Positions 19,618 to 29,747 of a DNA stretch of 64,000 bases are shown here, one piece after another. This stretch comes from Phytoseiulus persimilis. Its lineage: Eukaryota; Arthropoda; Arachnida; Mesostigmata; Phytoseiidae. The position numbers were made by a program, and so were the translations under genes. The notes beneath the pieces were generated by a model. The model was given only the letters and a program-made list of their open reading frames with translations. It did no database searches and was not told the DNA's origin. The stretch's first letter is position 1. Every line of letters starts with the position of its first letter. The stretch spans positions 8,624,775 to 8,688,774 of the forward strand of contig CM075104.1 of NCBI GenBank assembly GCA_037576195.1. The letters are read 5' to 3'.

Positions 19618-20586
19618 CTATGTATCCACCCGAGACGAGGGCAAATCTAGCTTGTGGGTTTCGATCGGAACGTGCTCTATGCATCTTTCCTCCGATGCAA
19701 CTGTCACAACTGACAAAATCGGGGATAACCTCATAGCCTTCACTTTGAGCCAACCAACGTTGATATGAGCGAAACTTCGGTGCATTTCCATGAGCCTGAT
19801 CTCCTTCGGGCTCTCGACCTGATGTCCTTCAGGGATATCTTCGGCATACAACACGTATAATCCGTTTTCACGAGTTGCGTGAACATTGACTTTTCCTTGA
19901 GTCAATATGATAGATTTGCGGCAGACCTGAATCTTGAAGTTGTCATCTGCGAGCTTGGAGACAGAGATCAGATTTCTCGTTAGCTTGGGAACATATAAGA
20001 CTTCCTTCAGTTGGATGGTGTGACGTTGGTTATTGTGCACAAATGTCACACAGACTGTTCCGAAGCCAGGAGCGCTCAGGGTTCGGGATCCTCCCAATCT
20101 GATTTGACGAGCTCGATGATATGGAGTGTAGTCTATCATATGATCTTTTGTGTTACTCATATGGAAGTTTGTTCCGCTATCAATGATGTACTCATTTTCT
20201 ATTGTCATCATGTGAGTCTCGACGGTACCGGCTTCGCAGTTCAAGGCTTCTGTGATGTGAGCACGGCCATAGTTTGCACTGGCCTGGGTTTGCTGCCTGC
20301 GGTTTGGTGGACGCTTTCCTGTCCTTTTTGCTGACGACGACTGATGAGGACTACCAGAACCAGCTTGTGATTGAGTGCTGGGGTAATATTGGTTCTTGCC
20401 TTGATGAGGTCTGTTGTAGCAGTTCTTCTTGGGAGCAGTACACTGAGATTTGATGTGTCCCTGACGACCACAGTTGTGACATGTTGTTGCAGTAACTGTG
20501 CGACTGACGTTTGTCCTTCTCTGGATTGTACTCTTGCGTCTATGTCCTTTGTTTGACACACGCATTCGGGAATACAGAGCTGTCAC
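19618..20586 (-). pseudogene. gag-pol: Copia H gag C-terminus, protease and pre-integrase domain
   Basis: Contains a CCHC zinc knuckle (CHNCGRQGHIKSQC), a basic Gln-rich linker, the protease active site YIIDSGTNFHMSN, then VLYVPKLTRNLISVSKL, typical of Copia proteases. A frameshift near 19750 separates it from integrase. Unlike H, Copia A and B lack a zinc knuckle in gag. Confidence 0.9.
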
Positions 20587-21382
20587 TTCGTTTGTGTCGA
20601 ACTTGCCTCTCCTGAGTGCTTCGCTTTCAACTGCCAGTTTGAGGTGGGCAAATGATCTTCCTGAGTCCTCTCTGGCAGTGAATGCCTGTTTGAATGGTTC
20701 TCAGTTTGACGGAAGTGATTCGAGAAGAATAGTGATCTTAAGGTCATCTGGAGTTTGAACACCAAGAGCCTCAATATGAGTGGTTATCTGATTGAAGCGG
20801 GAGAGGTTCTCTGATGCTGTTTTGTTCTGCTGGTACTTGTATCCCATGAGTTTTGACAGAGCCAACTTTCGTAAGCCCACCATTGTATAATGAGAACTTT
20901 CCAGTTATTAGTCTCCACATTTCTGGAGCGTCAATCGTTATTGAGTTGTGAGCGAAGAGGGACACCGCGAGTGATGACTGCAGGGATGCAAAGAGTGTGC
21001 AACGTGCCGCTCGATTTCCAGCAATGTATCTCTCCACCTGCTTCTTTCCCGCTGGTTTGTTCGGATCACCTGGAAGTGGTGGTAGCAGATTGCCCAAGGT
21101 GACGTCGAGTGCGTAAGGGTCCGCATCCAGAGCTGCTGATATGAGCACCTGCCACTCCTTATAGTTACTTCCATCTCACCTGAGCACCACGCCGATGCGA
21201 TTACGAAGACGTGGCCCCATGTTCAGATCATCTCCAATGCGGTCGTCGCTTTGCATGAGATTCATACCGCTTGTTTCGCCGATTCTAATAACCGATGAGC
21301 CTGGTCTTGGGTCGCCTAAATCACTGTGGCCGTGGGAGCTTGCGGAATCTTCAAGTGTGGCCGGATTCTCTGCGGGATCCAT
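20587..21382 (-). pseudogene. gag: Copia H gag N-terminal part
   Basis: Starts at the ATG at 21382 with about 67 residues of Asp/Ser/Arg-rich leader, an in-frame TGA near 21176, then gag (SNYKEWQ, LGNLLPPLPGD) and, after frameshifts near 20880 and 20770, a LMGYKYQQNKTASENLSRF helix region. It lies about 140 bp after the 5' LTR. Confidence 0.8.
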
Positions 21383-21521
21383 GGAACTTGTTGTGTATGC
21401 ACCGGAATGTCACTTTTTGATCACTTCAATAGTCACAATCAAGTCTACACAGAGTCACACACTCATACACCGCACTATCTGATCAAGAGTGTTCGCAGAT
21501 TCAATCGTGCTTGATAACGAA

Positions 21522-22037
21522 TGTTGGATATTCGGACTCTCTAGCTAGTTGGCGAACAGTCTCAATCTGAAAATGGGTTGAAGATCACGGCACAAAATAA
21601 ACAGACAGAGTTTCGGTTAGAAACATCAAGCTTCTCAGAGCTGGGCTTTATTAGCTCTGGTATATATACCCAGGGGAAAGTACTGTAACAGGTGGTAAGC
21701 AGATCTGATACATTATTTAGCAATATTGCGGGTATCTGGAACCCGTCAGTGTGATTACGGTCAGAGGTGGAGATGAACACGAAGTTCACCTCTGACACTT
21801 CGCAGTATTGCATCCGCATGTCTTGACACAGATCCGAAGGCGACCCAGCTTCGGATCTGCTTACCACCTGTTACAGTACTTCCCCCCGGGGATATATACC
21901 AGAGCTAATGAAGCCCAGCTCTGAGGAGCTAGACGTTTCTAACCGAAACTCCGTCTGTTCATTTTGTGCCGTGATCTTCAACCAATTTTCAGATTGAGAC
22001 TGTTCGCCGACTAGCTAGTGAGCCCAAATATCCAACA
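21522..22037 (-). repeat. Probable 5' LTR of Copia H, with two inverted halves
   Basis: 516 bp beginning TGTTGGATATTTGG and ending ATATCCAACA on the minus strand, the usual Copia LTR ends, followed by the same primer-site motif as Copia A and B. The two outer about 200-bp portions are inverted copies of each other, each with a TATATA box; the 3' half also has AATAAA. The internal inversion is odd for an LTR, so an independent foldback element is the alternative. Confidence 0.65.
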
Positions 22038-22054
22038 CAGACACAAGACAAACA

Positions 22055-22470
22055 CTTGGCAGGCCGCCTCGAAGGACAGCAAACGTCGATGCTCGAGTAC
22101 CACGTCCATGGGAAGCCTCCGAGGATTATTTTCCGCCTCTGTAAGCCAGTCGCTTCTTACGGTCCGGAATCCAGGACCGTGACCATTCAATTCAGGCGAG
22201 TGATTGTGAACTCCCCGTACTCGAATGGCCTGGCCGGTGTTCGTTATCAGAGCGGCGACTCCGCAACCTGATGGCACCAATTTGCATCTCGAATGGACAA
22301 GCCAATTCGGACCACGCCGCCTTACATGGAAAATGAAGGCGGAAGAAGCTTGCATGTTGTTTACCCGGTGTGTCGTACCTTCCCCTCCGATCGCACCAGA
22401 CCGCAGCTTGCCCGTGACGCAAGCTTGGTATGTGCTCGAAGACGTTCGGTGCAAAGTTGGCCATTTTCTT
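22055..22470 (-). pseudogene. N-terminal fragment of a second Mutator-like transposase
   Basis: About 130 residues align by eye with residues 65-170 of the transposase at 37122: FxFHxxRR, a Cys, then VHNHSPELNGHG against IHNHLPDAEGYG, and VVLEHRRLL against VILEHRRKLL. This is the WRKY/FLYWCH-like zinc-binding region. The fragment is cut off at the H LTR, which presumably inserted into it. Confidence 0.7.
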
Positions 22471-22539
22471 CTCGAAATGAATGAATTCAAGATGTTCGGA
22501 AAATATTGTAAAACAAGTCCGAAGCTCCTCACCAATAGG

Positions 22540-23763
22540 GATGAAGTACGTACGGAAAAATATGAATCTCCTGACTAGAACGGACGAGAATTCCTACCCA
22601 AAAAGGGTGTGAAATGACTAGATCCAGAACCTGATGACTAGAACGGATCGAGATAGCTCCCAACAAAATGGTGGGAGTTGAATATTCTCGACTTAGTGAC
22701 TAGAGACGAGGAAAATACTCTAGTGAGTTGAGAGACTAGCTCGGAACGGAGATGGAAATGGGAGAGAGGAGAGAAGGAGATGAATTACAGTTCAATAGGA
22801 CAGAGTAACAAACTATCTAACGATTCGATCTACGTTTCCAAGGGGAGTCGGATAACTCTTCCAAGCTCCCCTTACCTACGGGTGTCTGAGTTCCGCGGCT
22901 TGCGGAGCCGAAAGACTGCCCGTCGTTCCTCAGGAGCCGGAAAAGTTTTCCGAGCTCCTCTACCTCTGGGAGCTTGGTTTTCGCGACTTGCCAAGCACAA
23001 AAGGCTTACCCTGCTGTCGCACACTCTACCTTGAGTGTGACAACCCACTTTCACCGGAAAAGGACCCCGAAAATCAAGCCTACTTACGAAACCGTAGAAC
23101 GCGGCAGCACTCTCGGACCACTTCTCCTCGATTGGGAAGCTATGCGAGGGCAAAAAAACCGTTGCTTGGAGCTGCCCCTCACCCTCTAAAGTCTAAATAG
23201 AGAAGGGAAACCACATTACTGGCATTAAAATTGACACTATTGGCCTGAGGCGAGACTTTTTGAGTCGAAATGATTCCTAAGCAGCGTGTGAGTGGCGTCG
23301 GATTTGTTGGTCTGAGAAGAGAATGTTCATCTCGTAAGGAAACATATGCGACGCATTGCGACTGTTCATCAGACGATCGGACGCAAGCAGCGGCATCACC
23401 GCAGCGTCATGGCCTGCTATCCGTGCCTGACATTGAGCCTTGTAATGTCAATGGCTTGTCCAGGGATATTCTGCAAGTTCTTGAGACAACCGCTCGGATT
23501 GGTCCGAAGCCTGGACACATTGATCTGAAGAATCATCGACGGGAATGGTGTACACGCTGCCAGATACGGTTCTTTGCCACAAGGGTCTTCCACGAGACAC
23601 TTCCTTTGTTTCGGCTTCCCGTTTCGCCCGTTACTCGGGGAGGTTATCGCAGTCGTCGCTGAATGTTCTTTCTCTGTTGGGTTGGGCTTCACTTCGTTGT
23701 TATCAGGTAGTCTAGATATGTAGGATGTAATCTAGGTGATCGACACTCGGCTTTCATCTAAAG
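22540..23763. other. No gene recognised
   Basis: Short frames only. Three short repeats containing GACTAGA/TGACTAG occur around 22570-22740, and 22850-22990 has two similar GAG/CTC-rich segments. A plus-strand frame at 23270-23662 and the opposite frame show no recognisable motif. Confidence 0.4.
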
Positions 23764-23858
23764 GGGGATGATGCATTATTCAGCAATATTGCGGGTCTTC
23801 AACCCATTTTCAGATTGAGACTGTTCGCCGACTAGCTAGTGAGCCCAAATATCCAACA
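23764..23858 (-). repeat. Solo fragment of the Copia H LTR family
   Basis: The right 70 bp match the right end of 21522-22037 (GAGACTGTTCGCCGACTAGCTAG...ATATCCAACA) and the left part matches its central GCATTATTCAGCAATATTGCGGGT, with everything between deleted. It supports a mobile unit with these ends. Confidence 0.75.
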
Positions 23859-23865
23859 GTTTTCT

Positions 23866-23972
23866 GTGAATTCCTCAAGGCAACCCAGGTCGAACGAAAT
23901 GGCCGCCCCCGAACGAGTGTCCGCCGCTTTTTTCTGCGAACGAGCTCCTCGATTGTTCCGACGGGTTGGACC
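23866..23972. repeat. About 105-bp dispersed repeat, second copy at 52307-52413
   Basis: Both copies read GGAATTCCTCAAGG(C)...GAACGAAATGGCCGCCCCCGAACGAG... with a few differences. It is probably part of a longer interspersed repeat. No coding content is seen. Confidence 0.8.
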
Positions 23973-24302
23973 AAGGTCCCATGCTGGGGAAGGGGCTCAC
24001 TCGGAAGCTATGCGTGTGAGCAATAGGCCTTACGCCAGATTACGAACAGCCGATGTCACCACTCCGAGAACCCGAACCGACTGAGCCACTTCACTACTCT
24101 GCAAATGGCGCACTCGCTGAATTTCCCGATATCCGACCGCGAGAGGATGTTGTTCACGTGCACTTTCATCTCAGCGGGTGGTATTTGGAAGAAGAATCAC
24201 TCGAAGCGTCTCGATGTGCATTTTCTAGATTGAGCCTGGCTCAATGTCCTGTCGTTCACCTGACGTACCAACTCCTCGCCATCAAAGCTGACATTTTTGA
24301 CG

Positions 24303-24678
24303 ATGGATCATATCTTCAGTAGCGTTACGGGCGAGGGCAAGCGGAGGTGCGGACAAGTCCGGGCACCACCCGACCGAGCAGCACCGGGACCCGTTTCCAG
24401 CCTCCAACTGGAGCTGTCGAAGTTCAAGAAGTATAATATCGACATGTCACACATCATCGTTTCCCTCCGCCCGCCCTCTGACCGTCGTTATAAGTTTGGC
24501 AAGGTGCGCCAAGTCATATCTTCGCCCCAGTTTGATTCAGTTGCGACTCTCAAACCTGACGGCCCCGTCGATCGAGCACGATTTCTCGAAGGGGATCGAT
24601 ATTGGCGACGAGATCAATGAATTCGCCATCATGGGCGCCCGCAAGATTCGGTTCGTGAGCTCGGATCCGTCCGGATGA
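24303..24678 (+). pseudogene. Uncharacterised small frame with one frameshift
   Basis: From an ATG at 24303 the frame runs to about 24570, where reading must move by one base to stay in protein-like sequence, ending at a stop near 24676. The conceptual product is about 120 residues: an Arg/Lys-rich middle with SLQLELSKFKKYNIDMSHII and an acidic C-terminus with EINEFAIMGARKIRF. There is no membrane segment or known motif. It lies between repeats and may be a transposon-derived or host-derived fragment. Confidence 0.3.
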
Positions 24679-24808
24679 TAAATATCCCGGATCGAATCGG
24701 TACATTGGATGTTTTCATTCATGTATTCTCAGCTGATGTTTTCTGACTCGGTGGGAGAGAGGGGCGGGCGCTATTTCCGTTGACCGCCTTGGGCACCAGA
24801 CACCCTCG

Positions 24809-26108
24809 CTACTCCACTGCGCCCACCCCTGTACGGGACGGCGCAGTTTGATCGAAAGTAAACCAGGCATGCAGCAGGCTGATTCGAGGGAGAGGGATGT
24901 GGAAGACGGTGCCGTACCCCAGAGAGAGATGACCCGCGCGATTCAAACCGCGCGGGCCAAGATCGCTGACAGGATGCGCGAAAAAACGGAGGCATTTGTA
25001 TGCATGATCAGTCCGTTTATGTCTTACACAGACAGCAGTACTACAGGGCCGAGAACAGGTACTTCCGATCTTACAACGCATGGGACGCCCAACTTGCCCA
25101 GAAAATGAAAGGTCGGCGAAACAGCTTGAGCACTTCTTCCAGCGTTTCTGCAGAGAACCGTTATCGTAATTGGGAGAACCGTTGGAACCAGTCAGTGTGA
25201 GATAGCTGAACCTAGGCTTGATCTTTCGGCTGAACTGACTTTGCTGTGATGGCATTCTAGGCGACATATCAGCCCTAGCTCTACCCATTCCGTAGCTGGG
25301 AACGGGGATGGAGTGAGTTCTAAACACGGACGGCGATAACTTCCGTAGTTGAAACTGTTCAGATTCCAGAAAGTCCCGAAGTTCTTCCAAACTACAATCT
25401 CTATTCTCTTCGTCCTGCCAAGCTACTGCGTCATAAAATCTTCGCCTGCGATCATACGGCAGTGCTTTCATAATAAATCTGGTGGCGAAAGGAGACAGAC
25501 CTTCATGGTTGTATCCCAGTGCGATGAGTGACTGAATGTTCTGAGTGACGTCCGTCACGAATCTCACGAAATTCCCGTCGTCGTTGAGATTCCCTCTGCT
25601 GCAAGCTTCGACCACGTTGTCAACCAGACGGTATTCTGCTGCCGCGGTTTGCACGAAGAGCTTGTAGACCGTGTCCCTAACTATCTCATACTTGTCACTT
25701 TTCGGCTCCAGACTTGCGATGCAGCTGGCCACGTCCCTACCGGTGGTCTCCCTCAGCAGATGAAACTTCTCGAGAGGATCTATGTCGATGGAGTGTACGA
25801 GGTAGACGGAACGCATTCTGCCAGTTCCCAAATTCGACTGGATCTCCGTCGAACTTCGGGACCCTCCTGATCACCTCGTCCCATGCCGTGCGCAGAAGCG
25901 TGGTCGTGCTCGGAGCCTCCGGCAGTCTCGTGCCCGAAACCTGCGGATCGATGAGCGAACTCTGGTGTTGGATCGACATCGAGTTGCCTCGCGATCTCTC
26001 CTCTCTCGGCTCTCTATCCTCTGGCCGTAATACTACTCTAGTAGCGCTTCTGGAACGCTGGGAACTCTGAGCTCCAGAGCGGCGCACTGGAGCTTGCCGG
26101 AACTCCAC
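24809..26108 (-). pseudogene. gag: BEL/Pao gag fragment (second BEL element)
   Basis: The N-terminal VPKFDGDPVEFGNWQNAF and, after a frameshift near 25800, IDPLEKFHLLRETTGRDVASCI and PYDRRRRFYDAV match the DUF1759-type gag core of BEL/Pao elements. Behind it lies a Cys-rich stretch (CSSCF...CSRPCSTAVCVRH) where a gag nucleic-acid-binding finger is expected, then degraded sequence. No protease or pol follows. The Copia B 5' LTR lies about 150 bp upstream. Confidence 0.82.
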
Positions 26109-26254
26109 GGTCTCCGGAGAGACCTTGGAAGATACGGCAACAGTATCGGCCCACGGGCCGAAGCCTTCATCGACTTCTCATAGGAGGATAGACTTCATCC
26201 TTCATGAAAGCCTTGGTGCCTCTTCCAGTTTGACTGCCCTAGAGTTGCGATTCT

Positions 26255-26713
26255 TGTTGGAGATCAGAATCTGGAGCCTGTCGGGCTCAGATCTCGCACG
26301 CGTCTGAGAGCATGACACACTCAGATGACTCACAGTACTCCCAAGTCACGACGTCTGGGAATTGCAAAGAAATCGGGGCTCCAACCCCGACAGCAGATGT
26401 AAGGGACTGATACAGACAGTCCACATAAAACCAAGAGCACGGAGTCGGGTTTACAACCCCTCCGACCTACGAACTGGACCATCTGTCAAATTATGTTAAG
26501 ATGTGACTCATCTAGTGTCTGGACTCTAGACCAATCATGGGAGAGCTACGCTCCCCTTCTGGGTGGAGGACCCTCTTTCTCGAATAAACCTCACTGTGGT
26601 ACAGAGCTTTCTACTCTACACGTCTCTTGCGTTGTCACTCTTGTTGTCAACTGAGCTAGTTTTCCACACCTTCGAACCTCTACCTTCAAACCCTACGACT
26701 TCCAGTCCTATCA
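26255..26713 (+). repeat. 5' LTR of Copia B
   Basis: Begins TGTTGGAGATCAG and ends CCTATCA; about 90% or more like 41303-41764. It keeps the AATAAA polyadenylation signal near 26580, but where the 3' copy has a TATATAAG box this copy reads GGGTGGAGGA, so the promoter is probably dead. Confidence 0.9.
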
Positions 26714-26929
26714 CGTTATCAGCCACGTCTTCGCTACGTGACGACGCAGCGTGACTTCGCGATCGACTACTGTCGGGTAAGCTGACCTCCACCTACTCAC
26801 TTAGCTACAGCTCAGCTAATACAGTTGCAGTCAGGTTCATTTCTTCGGCCCATGCGAAGTGCTCCAGAGACCGAAGCTTCGTTTAATCTTGACGATAGCG
26901 AGCTCCTAGAGTCTCCTGAGGAGAGAGTG

Positions 26930-27805
26930 ATGGCTGACTCCTCTTCCGCAAGCGGATCTGGTTCGAAATCCAATCATGCATGCAGCATCACATTGGCTGA
27001 TGATGGCAGAAACTGGCTCGCGTGGTCTTCACTGGTCACCGTGGTCCTGCAAAACAGCGGTGACGCCTACAAAGTTGTTTCTGGCGAACTTGTCAGAACA
27101 GCGACCGGCTATCAAGCTGCGAACGCTATGGCCAAAACAATCATCCTTAACTCAATCTCCCCCGTTCTGATAGCCACGTACTTCAGCATTTCTATCCAAG
27201 ATCTCAATGCGAAATATCTCTATGAGGCACTAGAGAAGCGTTTAGCTCAAACAAGCGGTATTGCTCAAGACATAGCTCTTAGCTCGTTCTATAACTTCCG
27301 CTACAATTCGTGGAGATCTACGACGAAGAATGTCGATGATTTCCAACAAATTATGCAGCGCATCGCGCTTGCTGGCACGAAGGTGGACGAGAAACAGGCA
27401 TGCCAGCGTCTCTTGCAGAGCTTGCCCTCGTCCTGGGAAGGTCTTCGTTTGTTCTGGAGTGTTAAAACCGGAACCGATCAGACTCTTTCCAACCTTTACG
27501 TCCCTCTCCGTGAAGAAGCAATGCGACGTGAAAACTCCTCCCAGGCGGATCCGACCGCCTTGTTCTCTCGCCTCTCTATTCGCTCAAATAGACGACCCAA
27601 CCCCAACAATCGTCCTCAATACGACAATCGTCGTAATCAGAACTCGTCTTACCGACCTCAATCACGTCCTTCGAATAATTTCCAACGCACTTCCCGCTTC
27701 AATTCTAACTCGTACAACTCCAACTCCAATGCTCGCTACCAGAACTCAAATCAAAACCGAAGAGTCGACTCCAATCCAACTCAAGCTCCACCCGCTAATG
27801 CTTAG
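26930..27805 (+). CDS. gag: Copia B gag
   Basis: The ATG at 26930 (MADSSSASGSG) parallels the Copia A gag start (MADSASTSAA). Core residues include NSISPVLI, LYEALEKRL and KQACQRLLQSLPSSWEGL, the UBN2-type Copia gag pattern. The C-terminal 90 residues are Asn/Arg/Tyr/Gln-rich without a CCHC knuckle, as in Copia A. The TAG at 27803 is in frame with the following protease, so it is either a mutation or a readthrough stop; given the state of pol I favour mutation. Confidence 0.88.
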   Translation: MADSSSASGSGSKSNHACSITLADDGRNWLAWSSLVTVVLQNSGDAYKVVSGELVRTATGYQAANAMAKTIILNSISPVLIATYFSISIQDLNAKYLYEALEKRLAQTSGIAQDIALSSFYNFRYNSWRSTTKNVDDFQQIMQRIALAGTKVDEKQACQRLLQSLPSSWEGLRLFWSVKTGTDQTLSNLYVPLREEAMRRENSSQADPTALFSRLSIRSNRRPNPNNRPQYDNRRNQNSSYRPQSRPSNNFQRTSRFNSNSYNSNSNARYQNSNQNRRVDSNPTQAPPANA

Positions 27806-29747
27806 CGATCAAGCCAACCTTCTAAACCTCGTGTTTCGACCCAACCCCTACGCTCACGCCAGCCACCTCTGAATCAGAGGCGCACTTCTCGCCCAACAGC
27901 CTGTAATGCTGAGACAATCGATCCCTTCGGATCTGATGTCGAGGTTCACATTGCCTCTGCTGCGCACAACAATCCTGACTGTTCGGTATGGTTAATCGAC
28001 TCTGGGGCAACCCACAATATTTGCAATGATTTGGATCTTTTCCGGAATTATCTCGCACACTCTTATCCCCGTACTGTGGAAGTCGGTGGTCACCAACAAC
28101 TTCGAGCGTTTGGTGAAGGCGAGATCTTGCTTGTTGTGGACGGCTCCAATGGGGAAACTCTTTTAAATCTCCATGAGGTTCTCTATGTGCCCGAAAAGAG
28201 GCGAATCCTCGTGTCAATGGCCCGTCTGATGAATGACGATTGGTCAATTACTGCCACTTAGACCACCCTTCGCTTGAACCGAGACTTGGCTACTCTCAGG
28301 GTTCGAGTGAACGACGGCCTTCATGCCCTCCGAGCTACAGCTGTGACGGTTCCCATGTCTGCCGAATGCTTGCTTTCTTCGTCACAATCAGTCACTCTCC
28401 AGAGTGCTCATGAAACACTTGGTCACGCTAATAAACGCCAAGTTCAGCAATTTTTAGCTCGAGAGGGGATTCCCTTCAAGAGGGACCAGATCACCTGCAC
28501 TGCCTGTATTGAAGGAATCGGGCGACGTGTCGCTCGAAACCCGATTCAGCTGCACCACGGTCCCTGGGATACATTTCCACCGATCTGTGTGGTCCAATGT
28601 CAACTCCTGGTCTCAAAGGAGAACGTTACTTTATGAATATGAGAGACACCATGTCTCGTTTCACTCGAATCTTCCTGCTCAAAACCAAAGATCAAGCTCC
28701 CGCTCTCATCTAGCAATTCCTCATTGGTTTCACACTCAGACCGGTACTCGAGTCAAGCAACTCTTCTGTGACCACGGCCTAGAATTCAATAATGCTCAAG
28801 TCAAAGCTTCTCCAGCTTCAATCGGCGCAAAGCTCGTCATGAGCCATGTTGCCTCTTCTCCCCAGAACGGCCGCGCTGAACGTCAAAATCAAAGTATCAT
28901 TAAACACGCTAGAACCATGCTCCTCGATTCAAAACTTCCAAAATCCTTGCGGCCAGGAGCTTGCAGATGCGTCGTTTTCATTCTCAATATCGTAGACGTT
29001 GACAAGTCTCCGTACGAAACAATCTACAAAGTGAAACCAAAAATCTCTCATCTACGCCCTTTCGGCCCCCCCTGCTTCATCTACAACGAAGGAGAAACTG
29101 ACAAATGGACACACCGCGGCATCCCCGCGTTTCTGATCGGTTACACCGACCGTGTTGACGGCTTTCGTGTGTATCTCCCAGGTTCTCCTCCCTCAATTAA
29201 GGAAAACAAAGACGTCAGGTTCTTGGGGAAGGCACCAAAGAGTGCAGCGCATGTCCCCGGTTTGGGAACCGCCGATGGAGCCACTGATTTTATGGACGCG
29301 CATGATTCCTCCGATTGCGATAGCATCGTTGAGGACCGGCATCCTGACGAGGAGCCCTTTCCGCCTGGAGCGTTTGACTCGGCTGACGAGAGTGATTCTG
29401 CACCTACGCGCTCGATCACGATACTCCCAATGGAGCCCATGAAAATGAACCTTCGACGCCGTACGAACATTCGTAAGCCAAAGCGCTACGAAAAAGAGGT
29501 GCAGCTAGCAGCGCCCTCTTCACCTGAGCCACAGACTCTTGCACAGGCACTTGCGAGCCCAGAAGCAGAGTACTGGAAAGAAGCAATGTCTGAGGAAATG
29601 GCCGCACTTAGAGCTCATGGTGTATGGACATTGGTCGACCCACCACAGAACAAGAAACCCGTAACTTGTCGCTGGGTCTTCCGCAGGAAAACCAATGCTG
29701 AAAACGGAATAGACCGTTACCGTGCACGTCTCGTTGTCCGCGGTTAG
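27806..29747 (+). pseudogene. pol: Copia B protease and integrase
   Basis: Protease active site WLIDSGATHNICND and VLYVPEKRRILVSMARL. The GAG-pre-integrase zinc region ends CTACIEG. Integrase has FCDHGLEFNN and the Glu of NGRAERQNQ, then GYTDRVDGFRVYLPG and an acidic linker. At least two frame changes (near 28600 and 28710) and in-frame stops (28261, 29745) break it. The last 80 residues are the beginning of RT. Confidence 0.9.

Larger units (their letters stand above)
6141..22037 (-). mobile_element. Copia element H: degenerate, split by two later insertions
   Basis: Reading right to left: 5' LTR (22037-21522), primer site, gag (from 21382), protease, integrase, RT up to YVDD (17909), then a break filled by Copia A. 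RT and RNase H resume at 9661, break again at 9149 for a 2.1 kb element, resume at 7018, and end in a membrane-protein frame near 6258. Removing Copia A and one copy of its target duplication restores the RT frame except for one stop. Removing the second element with one copy of its 9-bp duplication restores the RNase H frame exactly. Without insertions the element is about 5.5 kb. A 3' LTR was not found. Confidence 0.88.

Noticed and set aside
21522..22037. Independent foldback MITE
   Set aside because: The primer-site motif directly next to it and the TGTTGGA...TCCAACA ends favour an LTR; no target duplication supports a MITE.
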